Assembly (NCBI RefSeq): GCF_014202275.1 | Contig: NZ_JACHGF010000002.1 | Span: 1-64,000 of the forward strand | DNA: 64,000 bases | Direction: 5' to 3' | Origin: Rhabdobacter roseus | GTDB lineage: Bacteria > Bacteroidota > Bacteroidia > Cytophagales > Spirosomataceae | In this document: piece after piece, positions 37,401 through 43,678 of the stretch | Numbering within the stretch: position 1 is the first letter of the stretch | How the letters are laid out: every line of letters starts with the position of its first letter | Position numbers and translations under genes: made by a program | Notes under the pieces: generated by a model | The model's database searches: none | What the model saw: the letters and a program-made list of their open reading frames with translations, nothing else | What the model was told of the DNA's origin: nothing

Positions 37401-37804
37401 CGCCCTGTGCGGGTAATGGCCGATAGCCCCTGCAGACTCCAGCCCAGACCCAGGGGGCCATTTCCGCCTAAACTACTATACTGGAGCGAGAGTTGGGGCT
37501 GCAGGCCAGCGGTACCGGGTGGGGCAAACAACGGAATGGTATAGGTGGCCGCTCCGGCGTCTGATACGGCGAAGGATCCCGACGTATAGCCAAAATCCGA
37601 GCCCGGGACGACTTCCTGCCCCCGAACCTCCCATACGGCAAGCAGCAGGACCCCACAAAAGGACAGCCAGCGCAGATTGCAGGGCGGACGGTTAAGAAGG
37701 GGCGAGTACACGGGAGGGTTGGATTGGGAAATAACAAATGTATCGCTCTGCAGCGGTAAGTTGCAAGCATCTATTTCATTTTTTGAAGCAAGGTACTGCA
37801 CCAT
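31463..37804 (-). CDS. Giant SpvB-RHS protein with variable C-terminal tail
   Basis: 2,113 residues. The ATG at 37804 gives a 45-residue lead before a hydrophobic signal (LSFCGVLLLAVWEVRGQ). From about residue 64 comes the SpvB/TcaC N-terminal domain (GSFAVSDAGAATYTIPLFAP, QLSLQYSSLGGNGPLGLGWS). FG-GAP/VCBS-like strand repeats follow (DFNGDGLQDY, DVSGDAISDQ, DLNGDGLSEL, DHDADGLMDL at ~390-750), then many RHS/YD repeats (about 1100-1750) and the RHS core end (YDPVLARFLSPDPF ... NNPLNATDPSGYT) near residue 1823. The ~290-residue tail, from about 32330 downstream, is more AT-rich and ends in a Gly-zipper-like stretch (GGFIGGVVGGITWGYMGQ). The layout is that of polymorphic toxins, where the tail is the effector. 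No immunity gene is evident next to it. Confidence 0.93.
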   Translation of the reverse strand: MVQYLASKNEIDACNLPLQSDTFVISQSNPPVYSPLLNRPPCNLRWLSFCGVLLLAVWEVRGQEVVPGSDFGYTSGSFAVSDAGAATYTIPLFAPPGTAGLQPQLSLQYSSLGGNGPLGLGWSLQGLSAITRTGRTRAQDETVTATNQTKAVALNVSYTQDDRYALDGSRLVLAPESILPNRRFDGNYGKDQTVYYTEQQSFTKVILYANPTTGAPQSFKAYAKSGLIYEYGTADNARVIDPTKQVGVQWLVNRIEDRRGNYMTFRYLQDATTGEAYPESIEYTGNVAGGLAPYNKITFVYETRPDVTALYGQRFQQKTTLTRRLKAIQVHAQNTLIRQYNLAYVANRYSQLSSLTECDGTGQCFKPTTFQWQQETGSPGQAVTLASNATNIIGDFNGDGLQDYVIFNRIPTPTAVNQWSVTTIYQFYINNGQGGFSFAGEVRPPTPQILSDASLSDFLNRRPFVAELNGDNVDDVVLNWSKLQYIPGVPVPVNTGFEFILSKAIPGNPYACSFIYSVSAIYGSTLPLFADVSGDAISDQTVLTYTSSGQPVIGTSQIVSDIPGDKYAVYYQMGEYSSIPGYNAGLSYANPHHHLVDLNGDGLSELFIYDKNSGQNLTVFTGSVLVDSSLVERQNNYRVGYRSYLRNTVTPGLMGAASGTALFFDANADKLPDLIYYLPSENLLRIVPNRGDGTFDSALDHKPLLGTTPVVTTYPNLLQLDHDADGLMDLIFYEKTNGNNVLFLNQGDFTFAPATQASNVYPPTMFKTGNWYKIGPFLKGSVADVLYFDAAQNKTFILPLGQKNTILITKITDGSHLTTTIQYDNLLNRDFHQRTGNIQYPVIDFQAALSVAAKARVNSPDGYKTTRTYRYEGATLNIEGRGFRGFSKIIETDTTTGIYTIKTFRQGIDSWRYGGHSLLKTERFYADGSPISVTENTATLIPYPTTTPGNQLNRAKCFLAYYSIQKTIDFVTGKTRFVRQQLDPYGNPIYQVTDYANGFRDSIQTTYQNDTNRWLLGLPTHTTQFHLGTGQTTISRQSSAEYDAVTGLVTQQTAFPNLNDQQKQVTTYTYDAFGNRIQQDLTAWHGTQAETRTNKATYDATGRFTLTETNPLNQVFRATYDPKWGHLLTATDPNNLVTTYQYDGFGRLTKQTAPDGTWIATAYRQASVSLFKSPPNAVSLTYQQTSAGQIFLEQVDAYGRSVQTRAKSFDGRFSVVDRTYRQGDASTQTQETYPYFEGETDGGYTLRENDLLGRTAKLQETKAGGLRTASITYAGPLVMTTNFKGQTSVAVSDAKDQLLEARRNDGHNVFYGYNPAGEPVASRDLMNNTIVHDYDARGFETASSDPDMGLYQYTYNGFGELTGQTYPNGDVVQMEYDKLGRLIKRTEKEGTTTWQYDMGNKAVGKLASVTSYGSQTTYTYDNLGRLNQEKQVIDGQTYTSTYAYDSQGRVQELTYPTGLKVKYVYNAHGFLSELRHGITNALFWQRTATDARGNTTLQQFGNGVVTEKQYDPATRYLTGITSRHNTTILQQFAYQYDELANLTERNNVKRNKTETFTYDALNRLTSSQVTGANSIMLEYDELGNITSKSDVGKYHYGSTGNGPHQLRSIALYAEGIPCSYALNIASEYTSFNKANRVANDTAYLQITYGPDHQRVMQKLFVRNTLTRTKRYVGKLLEVETFADGRSRTTHFLNGLSLWIDDKAANGTTASQTQYLLTDHLGSVTGLTGANGTLLTEYSFDAWGQRRNADWSPLTTQFTGHERGFTQHEHYDLFNLIDMNGRAYDPVLARFLSPDPFVQDRANLQAYNRYSYVMNNPLNATDPSGYTSSPVYIQQVNQGGSFSVYIQQVGLTHAQSQVNFTLNPYQLAAINQQSTNQLPSSFTGQIKSSDGPSLVIAKGLGGSTSNSTTPASYASGSSKSKPKVSFSVVPGFDFTRGNPFERHIIEATDPLPNSSSLDYVSNTSLAFDRTAVSLKNHTGSSTVGNNLKLYPENPETGRSFRGNQHVKTYSLAGFGVKIGRVSGPLGHAVNVTQIGVGVHQDGGNFGKNAQVATGGAAGGLVGAWSGTILGAESGGLAGSFFGPVGTLVGGFIGGVVGGITWGYMGQEVGKDLSK

Positions 37805-37835
37805 CTTAGCACTACCCCTTCCGCATCCCGGTCTT

Positions 37836-38305
37836 TCTCCCAGGTACCTCCACCGTCCACCGGAGCGGATTTTCCCTTCTCACATGGGATACTTCATGAA
37901 AGTAACCCTGTGTAAACCAGCAAGGCACCCCCTATTTTTAGGGGGTTGACAATACCAAATAGGTTTCGTACTATTAGGGAAAATACTAACCTCCTACCAT
38001 GAAGAACCTTTTCTCCTTCGGGCTACTCGGCGGCCTCTGCCGAGGTACGCCGCTTTACGATGCGCTTTCCCGGGCCGCCCTGCCAGATACTACCCCCGTT
38101 TTGGATACCGCACCAGGTTGCTGGATGGCAGGTTGGCGCTTCACCCACTTGGGCGAGGCTAGTTTCCAAGGGCTCGGGATATCCCTATCCGTCATCCGCG
38201 CCTTTTTCCTTGACTTTACCCTAGAAATTCACGGTGGGGCAATAGTAAGTCGAAGACGTAGCCTTTGCTAAGCCAGAAGCTTTTATAAAGGGGTAGGAGC
38301 GGGGC
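37836..38305 (+). repeat. Dispersed structured repeat, copy 2
   Basis: Full-length copy in the same orientation as the others. Hairpins: ACCCCC/GGGGGT around 37926-37947, CTCGGC/GCCGAG (38026-38031 with 38039-38044), and a weaker gtaagtc/gac pair in the tail. It carries an ATG at 37999 with 90 open codons whose start resembles those in copies 1 and 4 (SRAALPDTT shared with copy 4). The copy begins only ~32 bases upstream of the giant RHS gene start (minus strand), so it replaces or contains that promoter. Confidence 0.82.
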
Positions 38306-38386
38306 GGAGGGTCAATTGGGCACGAAGGGAATAGGGGCTTTTTTGTGAATATCTTTTACTTGCTACGTTTACAATCGTATTGAAAT

Positions 38387-38418
38387 CATTTGTAGTCGTT
38401 TACGAACGATTACAAATG
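38387..38418 (+). promoter_or_regulatory. 14-bp dyad ahead of the small Pro/Lys-rich gene
   Basis: catttgtagtcgtt (38387-38400) and aacgattacaaatg (38405-38418) are inverted copies with one G-T type mismatch and a 4-base spacer. Just downstream the frame atg gcc cgc ... taa (38416-38439) encodes MARPKRK, a possible leader peptide. The dyad is a good candidate for a repressor or regulator site controlling the gene at 38546, although that is inferred. Confidence 0.45.
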
Positions 38419-38545
38419 GCCCGCCCAAAGCGAAAATAAACGACACTAAGTACATTTACACAGATGTTAGGGCTATTTTTAAATAACTAACAAAGTTGAA
38501 TTCTATGTCAGAATATAAATCTTTTAACTCTAAATCCTTTACATC

Positions 38546-38692
38546 ATGCAAACAATTGAAGCAATTAAACCAGGTCCAAAGCCAAACAAGAAAGACGGGA
38601 CACCTGACGAGCGAAGACGTGTTACTCCAGAAACTAGACCTAAACACCCAGATTTGAAACCTCACAAGCATAAACCTGGGGACTCAAAGTGA
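38546..38692 (+). CDS. 48-residue Pro/Lys/Arg-rich small protein
   Basis: ATG at 38546 to TGA at 38690-38692. The protein starts MQTIEAIKPGPKPNKKDGTP and continues DERRRVTPETRPKHPDLKPH to KHKPGDSK. It is highly basic, has no hydrophobic segment and no Cys, so it is probably an unstructured cytoplasmic or secreted peptide. Reality is supported by a perfect terminator hairpin seven bases beyond the stop and a dyad upstream. Base composition is AT-richer than the neighbours, which suggests transfer. The family and function are unknown; possibilities include a nucleic-acid-binding peptide. Confidence 0.6.
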   Translation: MQTIEAIKPGPKPNKKDGTPDERRRVTPETRPKHPDLKPHKHKPGDSK

Positions 38693-38698
38693 AATACA

Positions 38699-38741
38699 AT
38701 TAAAACAACAGCACATAAAATGGATGCGCTGTTGTTTTAAT
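38699..38741 (+). terminator. Terminator hairpin after the small Pro/Lys-rich gene
   Basis: attaaaacaacagc (38699-38712) and gctgttgttttaat (38728-38741) are exact reverse complements around a 15-base loop. The outer part of the stem is A/T, giving TTTTAAT at the 3' side, as in intrinsic terminators that work in both directions. Confidence 0.75.
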
Positions 38742-39048
38742 GGACCTATTTATTGCTAGAACATAATAAAATAGGAAGCCAGAGAACTCACTTCGGCGTG
38801 TGTGGCAAAAGAGGAATTGGCGTTGAATGCTGGCAATGCAATTATTAGCAATGTGTGCATACCAACTTCGAAAATGTGTTTTCGACTTGTTTTCTCGAAA
38901 AGAGGGCAAAAACGGACAGACAAGAAAAGGATGTAGTTGCGCTCGGGCAGCTGTTTAGCGACTATTTTTTGAAAAACAGGCAAGAAACAGAAAAAAGCGT
39001 GCGGTCATTGCAAAGAAAAAAACTAGACCTAACATTGTATAAACGTCA
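38742..39048. other. AT-rich stretch, no supported gene
   Basis: Frames are open on both strands (for example from 38855 on plus with CFLEKRAKTDRQEKDVV, and from 38909 on minus), but they overlap and share no domain I can name. It lies between the small gene and the partial repeat copy. It may be a non-coding part of a transferred cassette. Confidence 0.4.
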
Positions 39049-39210
39049 CCTCGGCCGACGGCCTTCGCCGCCGTTTAAACGAATCCGTAATCCGTCATTC
39101 GCGGATTTTTCCTTAATTTGGTCCTAGTAATTCACGATGGGGAGTAGGGAGTCGAAGACTTACCCTATGTTCAGCCACCCATTTTTTATAAACTGGCGGT
39201 AGCAGGGGGG
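39049..39210 (+). repeat. Dispersed structured repeat, partial copy 3 (3' tail)
   Basis: Contains only the last third of the element: a degenerate ctcggccgacgg/cgccgccg hairpin, ccgtcattcgcgga, a cctagtaattcacgatgggg block, agtcgaagacttaccctatg and agccacccattttttataaac with the closing gcggtagcagggggg. The full copy 4 starts about 100 bases later in the same orientation, so the two look like neighbouring insertions or a duplication. Confidence 0.7.
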
Positions 39211-39307
39211 AGTGAGGAGTGATAGGTCATGGTCCTAAGCGGCCTCACTGGGCTACTTTTTAAGGTACCTTGGATGAGTTAATGCTGCCTCTTCCGTTTC
39301 CGTCCAT

Positions 39308-39763
39308 TCTCAAGGTACCCTCACCACTACCCGCCGGAGCGAATTCTCCCGGTTCCCAAGGGGCGCTTTACGCCATAATCCCCAGCTTGCCAGGAAGGTA
39401 CCCCCTAAAAATGGGGGATTGACAATACAAAATAGGTTTCGTACTATTGGGAAGAAATAGACCCCTCCCATGAAGAAACTACCCCCGTTAGGATTACTCG
39501 GCAGCTACTGCCGAGGTAGCCCGCTTCATTATGCGCTTTCCCGAGCGGCCTTGCCAGATACTACCCGCAGTTTAGGGTACCGCGTCTGGTTGCTAGGTGA
39601 CGGGTTTGCGTATTGCCAAGTACTTTGGCGAGGCTACTCACAAAGGACTTAGAAAATCCATCTACTGTATCATAGCTTAATCCATATTTTACTTGGAGGT
39701 TAGTAAGTCGAAGACTTACCCTATGTTTAGCCACCCATTTTTCTAAACGGGCGGAAGCGGGGG
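39308..39763 (+). repeat. Dispersed structured repeat, copy 4
   Basis: Full copy. Hairpins: CCCCCTAAAAATGGGGG, CTCGGC/GCCGAG (39497-39502 with 39510-39515), and a perfect gtaagtc-gaa-gacttac in the tail. An ATG at 39470 opens 60 codons starting MKKLPPLGLLGSYCRGSP, related to copy 2 in phase. It ends ~85 bases upstream of the unknown membrane gene at 39848 and may carry its promoter. Confidence 0.82.
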
Positions 39764-39847
39764 TATACGGTGATTCTCATAGGAGGTATCATCACATGTA
39801 GGTAAAACCCCCGATCCTATTTGCCCAACATTTGAAAGAACTTGACT

Positions 39848-40501
39848 ATGACCAATGAACAATTCAATGCCATGTCCTTAAAAGCGTTCTTTTCAGACAG
39901 GATGGGAAGCGCCTATGACAATGCACCAGGGTACTTGGTAAATCCAACCCAAGCCCAGGATCCTATTTTTAAATTAGCTGAATGCACAGTTTCCATTGAG
40001 AAGTCTTCTTCGGGAGCTATTACAGCGGAATCCGTAAAGCTTTTCAATGTATTGAAGGTGTCACAGACGAAACTCCGCAGCTCGCTCTTTCCGGGCTTGA
40101 TTGCCGGTATCTTGGGAGCAAAAATGGATTCTCCACTCACCATTTTACTTTCTACCTTAGGCTTAATTGCGAGCTTCTTGCCTTATGCAACGAAAACCTT
40201 TTCTGAGCTAGACGCAGAAGTACTTTATGCGATCTACTCATTGCAACAAAAAAAAGAAGAGGGGGGGATTCGGGTTAGCTTGCCCATTCATTGGTCTATT
40301 TTTGGTAATGATGGCAATAATGCAGCTGATGCGTTTAGCCTAGACGAAATTCAGCATGAATACAAAACTATATTTAATTCATATATTTCGCTTGAACGGC
40401 TTGTGCCTTCGCTGGAGGTATTGGTAGAGTACAAAACCATTGGTGTACTCAATGGTGAAAAAGTATATCTTGTGGAAGAAATTGAAGTGAATAGACAATG
40501 A
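39848..40501 (+). CDS. Unknown membrane-associated protein, first gene of the AT-rich cassette
   Basis: 217 residues from the ATG at 39848; a TTG lies two codons earlier. Residues ~75-125 hold two hydrophobic segments (LFPGLIAGILGAKMDSPLTI, LLSTLGLIASFLPYA). The N-terminal part has charged/aromatic MSLKAFFSDRMGSAYDN. The C-terminal half (FSLDEIQHEYKTIFNSYISL, KTIGVLNGEKVYLVEEIEVN) looks like a small alpha/beta, perhaps winged-helix-like, domain. I recognise no family. Codons and base use are AT-rich relative to the genome, unlike genes outside the cassette. It lies 132 bases upstream of the M15 peptidase gene on the same strand and is probably co-transcribed with it. Confidence 0.75.
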   Translation: MTNEQFNAMSLKAFFSDRMGSAYDNAPGYLVNPTQAQDPIFKLAECTVSIEKSSSGAITAESVKLFNVLKVSQTKLRSSLFPGLIAGILGAKMDSPLTILLSTLGLIASFLPYATKTFSELDAEVLYAIYSLQQKKEEGGIRVSLPIHWSIFGNDGNNAADAFSLDEIQHEYKTIFNSYISLERLVPSLEVLVEYKTIGVLNGEKVYLVEEIEVNRQ

Positions 40502-40633
40502 CAGGGACAAAAAGTAGATTGATCGCTAATAGGAAAATTAAAGCCTGTAATGAATAGGGTTTAATAACGCGATGTAACATTGCCTGTTGCTGTAAAAGAT
40601 AATGCAATTTGGATAATACCTACCTTTACAATT

Positions 40634-41410
40634 ATGAACGTATTAAAATTGGGTAGCACAGGCAATGATGTCAAAAAATGGCAATATTTTCTAACTGGGC
40701 AAGGTTTCTACCTTGGTGCTATAAGCGGTGCCTTTGATGAAAATACTTTTGAGGCAACAAAAAACTTCCAAGGAAAGTACGGTTTAAATCCGGATGGAAA
40801 AGTAGGTAATTTTTCGGTTGGGCAGGCCATGCTCTTAGGGTTTGGACTACTTGCTGACGAAGAAAAAGATATTACAAGCGATGCCTTCCCCCCTAAACCT
40901 AATTTCCGACCTTTAGCCTCTAATGAAGAAAGGCAAAAGTTATTTGGCCGGATTGAATATATTTCTGAACCTAAACCGGATAATCCTGAAAATATTAAAA
41001 TTATAAATAACTGGGAAAGAGATAATATTATAAAAGTAAACGTAAAGCAGCTGAAGCAAATTAAAGGTACTGAAACGGTTTATTTTCATAAAAAATGCGC
41101 TAATCAACTCGTAGCGCTTTTTGATGATTGGGAAAAGAATAACCTCTTGCATCATATTCTGACGTGGGATGGAGCCTATAATCCTCGTTTCGTCAGAGGA
41201 AGCAAATCGGATTTAAGCAATCATACGTTTGGAACAGCGTTTGACATCAATTATGCCTGGAATAAACTAGGAGCTGTTCCTGCGCTTGTAGGGCAGAAGG
41301 GGTCCGTAAGGGAATTGGTTGAGCTTGCGCATCAGCATGGATTCTATTGGGGAGGTCATTTTACAAGAAGAGACGGGATGCATTTTGAAGTTGCTGCCAT
41401 AGTGGGTTAA
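40634..41410 (+). CDS. M15-type peptidoglycan peptidase with peptidoglycan-binding domain
   Basis: 258 residues from the ATG at 40634. Residues 1-65 are a peptidoglycan-binding domain (LKLGSTGNDVKKWQYFLTGQ, FDENTFEATKNFQGKYGLNP, GKVGN). After a linker the catalytic domain shows SNHTFGTAFDINYAWNK, the H-x(6)-D zinc pair of M15 D,D-/L,D-peptidases (VanY-like, M15_4 subgroup), and the final DGMHFEV with the third zinc His. It should cut the stem peptide or cross-links of the cell wall. There is no signal peptide, so export must come from another route (lysis, specialised secretion) or it acts inside. Such enzymes occur in phage lysis modules and as antagonistic effectors. Confidence 0.93.
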   Translation: MNVLKLGSTGNDVKKWQYFLTGQGFYLGAISGAFDENTFEATKNFQGKYGLNPDGKVGNFSVGQAMLLGFGLLADEEKDITSDAFPPKPNFRPLASNEERQKLFGRIEYISEPKPDNPENIKIINNWERDNIIKVNVKQLKQIKGTETVYFHKKCANQLVALFDDWEKNNLLHHILTWDGAYNPRFVRGSKSDLSNHTFGTAFDINYAWNKLGAVPALVGQKGSVRELVELAHQHGFYWGGHFTRRDGMHFEVAAIVG

Positions 41411-41513
41411 ACGGAGTAATTCTATTTTCACTATACGCTCAATGCTTCAAGGTTAGTGACTAGGGTAAAACAACATTATAACTTGAATAGAAAGCGTTAG
41501 AACAGCTACTCAA

Positions 41514-42207
41514 TTGGAAAAAGTTTTTGATATAGCAACAAACGTTTCAACACCACTCATGCTGGCAGGCTTTTTTTGCGGCCGCCTTTTTCTTTATTGC
41601 GCGACAGATCATAAAGGCGAATATTTTTCCTCAGCTGACAAAGCAGCTTTCGGGCGACATCATAAAGCTAATTATTCAGAGACTATTTGCCTTGGCCCTA
41701 GTTGCCATGATTCTAGGTTTTGCCGGTTATACGTTTGGGCAATTTTATCCTGTAGTAAATAGTTCGGCCGAAGTGAAAGAGCATTATGCGGAACCATCAG
41801 ATGATTTGTTAAAATTAAGTGTAAATGCTATATCAGTGGTGAACTTTGCACCAAAACCCAACCTGAAGAATCTGACGTTAACTTTTAAAGTGGTACCTAA
41901 TTCCAAGGATAAGTTCGTGCCATTAAAGACTAAAGGTGAATTTATAACCATTGATTCCTTAAATAAGCCAACAACGTATATTTTTGAAGTGAATGCTGAC
42001 GACGAAGGGGTCAAGCCGCAAGTTGTATCCTATATTACACTGGATGGCTTCATTCCTCGTAGCGAATATGAAAAAATACGACACTCTAATAACTACAAAG
42101 CGCAGTGCATACTATATTATGACAGCGATATTATACCGACGAAAGTAAGCTATAGGACAGCCCTATTCTTACTTAACCGGACAACCGTCAAAGACTTTTC
42201 AGAGTGA
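41514..42207 (+). pseudogene. Membrane protein gene with a +1 frameshift in a seven-T run
   Basis: A frame from a TTG at 41514 reads EKVFDIATNVSTPLMLAGFF. The second frame, from the T run onward, reads AAAFFFIARQIIKANIFPQL, then ...RLFALALVAMILGFAGYTFG and on through VVNSSAEVKEHYAEPSDDLL to the stop at 42205-42207. Together they make one ~230-residue protein with two N-terminal membrane helices and a soluble C-terminal domain. The T run at 41571-41577 has seven Ts; six would restore one frame. This may be a true mutation, a sequencing error, or productive slippage. It lies about 100 bases downstream of the M15 gene. I do not recognise the soluble domain. Confidence 0.65.
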
Positions 42208-42409
42208 TATAGACATCCATAACGCACCAAAAGCCGCTACTAGAGTCGTTTCCCCATGGCGGCTTGGCCATTGAATGCTCAACTACGTATAGGCGCTGAG
42301 CTACCTGCCGCGCAACGAAATCAAGCGGCTGGATGGTGATTACTTTGAGGAAGGGTAGTGGTTAGAAGATTTTACAAGGCTAAAAGGTACTTACAACGCC
42401 CCCGGACTT
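42208..42409. other. Short gap with a degraded 3' gene end
   Basis: From an ATG at 42275 the plus strand reads MLNYV, a TAG, then ALSYLPRNEIKRLDGDYFEE and a stop at 42356-42358. It looks like the decayed end of a protein of unknown family. No other feature was recognised before the repeat at 42410. Confidence 0.3.
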
Positions 42410-42736
42410 TTCCAGGTACCCACCTCCCCCAGAGCGTACTTTGCACCCTAATCCCCAGCCACCCGGCGGCTCCTGCCTAGGTACCCCTCTTTAGAATATG
42501 CTTGCTCTGGCAGCTGTGCCAGAACCACCCACCATTAAGGTACCTTGCCAGCTTGCTGAACGACGGGTTTAGCGTAATCCCAAGGTACTTTGACGAGGCT
42601 TTGGGGTGTTTATCTACTCTATCGTAGCGTATGCTTATATTTTTCTACTAGCTAGCTGCGGAAGGGATTTGTAAGTCGGAAACTTACAGGATGGATATTT
42701 GTCCACCCGTTTCTATAAATGGGCGGAAGCCGGGGA
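42410..42736 (+). repeat. Dispersed structured repeat, copy 5 (variant)
   Basis: Shorter variant that, like copy 6, has CACCCGGCGGC in place of TACTCGGCGGC and a perfect TCTGGCA/TGCCAGA hairpin (gctg loop) in the middle. The tail hairpin is gtaagtcggaaacttac, different in loop from copy 4 but still paired, and the cccgttt/aaatggg pair shows a G-T change. The element ends 217 bases before the end of the YoeB-like toxin gene. A short stretch around 42795-42830 (gacgggtttgcgcaccac) repeats part of its middle. Confidence 0.75.
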
Positions 42737-42952
42737 TTCTGAAAAGGGCAGAGAGCCTTTGACCGTATGGTCTGTAAGACCATGGTCATGGTGAAGCGAC
42801 GGGTTTGCGCACCACCAAGGTACTTGGGAATGGCAGAGAGATTCATTCCTGGGGGAGCTATAAATGGTGTATGTTCTGAGCACACAAAGGCTCCCTCTTT
42901 GTTTTTTACTTTGACTACTATTCTTTAATTAAATGAGCACGATATAAGATCA

Positions 42953-43213
42953 CTAATAGTGTCCTTTCAAGGAATGTACCTTTATGAGTTCATCAGTTAC
43001 TTCGTAGACGAGCCGGTGTTCCTGATTTATCCTGCGCGACCAGAGACCCGATAAAGTATGTTTCAAGGCTTCTGGCTTCCCGATTCCGCTGAAGGGTGTT
43101 TGTTGAATTGAGGCTAGTAGGGCCTGGATTTTAGTTTGCATCTTTCTATTACCGGTTTGCTTCCAGTAATTAAGATCTTCTTTTGCTTTGGCAGAAAAGG
43201 CAATTTCCCTCAT
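42953..43213 (-). CDS. yoeB: YoeB/Txe-family toxin (ribosome-dependent mRNA interferase)
   Basis: 86 residues from the ATG at 43211-43213, which overlaps the antitoxin stop (ATGA). The sequence follows the YoeB family: MREIAFSAKAKEDLNYWKQT, TPFSGIGKPEALKHTLSGLW, SRRINQEHRLVYEVTDELI and the final HSLKGHY. The catalytic set is visible: Glu in KPEALK, Arg in SRRI and the terminal His-Tyr. It cuts mRNA on the ribosome when the antitoxin is lost. The length matches the family. No defect was seen. Confidence 0.95.
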   Translation of the reverse strand: MREIAFSAKAKEDLNYWKQTGNRKMQTKIQALLASIQQTPFSGIGKPEALKHTLSGLWSRRINQEHRLVYEVTDELIKVHSLKGHY

Positions 43214-43407
43214 TTCCAAAGATCTTCGACGGCTATTACCTCATATTCACCGCCTTCAAATTGTTTTTTACTTTCGTTGATCTTCGCTACGAATTCCGGG
43301 TCATAGGGTTTTTCTTCGGAAATAATACTGACTTTTAGGGCTTTGGCTACAGCTTTTAAAGCCTCTAGCTTTTCCCGGTTATTGGAGCGTATGATGAGTG
43401 TTTCCAT
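43210..43407 (-). CDS. Antitoxin of the YoeB pair
   Basis: 65 residues from the ATG at 43405-43407. METLIIRSNNREKLEALKAV, AKALKVSIISEEKPYDPEF and the acidic C-terminal GGEYEVIAVEDLWK fit the small Bacteroidota antitoxins (DUF2683-like) that partner Txe/YoeB toxins, rather than classical YefM. The N-terminus likely folds as the dimer/DNA-binding part, and the C-terminus wraps the toxin. It overlaps the toxin by four bases (ATGA), so translation is coupled. Confidence 0.88.
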   Translation of the reverse strand: METLIIRSNNREKLEALKAVAKALKVSIISEEKPYDPEFVAKINESKKQFEGGEYEVIAVEDLWK

Positions 43408-43678
43408 AAAAAACAAATGTTTGGACTTACTTGGCTATAACATAGGGAACCGGCCTGGGGTTCTATTTAATTGGAATAAGTTTCTCCGGCCAAGACTTGC
43501 TTATGGCCAGAAGTAGGTCTTGGGGAGGCTGTCGCAGGCAAATCATGGCCTTTGGGCGATCGCTTAGAGAGGGGAAGCCAGGGATGGAAGTACCTAGTGG
43601 GGCACACCTATATCGCTTCCCCGACTATCTTTCTGACTATATTGGGTACTTTTTAACGTATCTGCACCGCCCTCGCCC

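Noticed and set aside
29541-37426. Plus-strand open frames opposite the RHS and adhesin genes
   Set aside because: All overlap strongly supported minus-strand coding sequence and show no signal peptides or domains.
38742-39048. Possible integron-type attC cassette end
   Set aside because: A core-like acctaac is present near 39027, but no matching partner site with the right spacing or fold was found, and no integron integrase is in the window.
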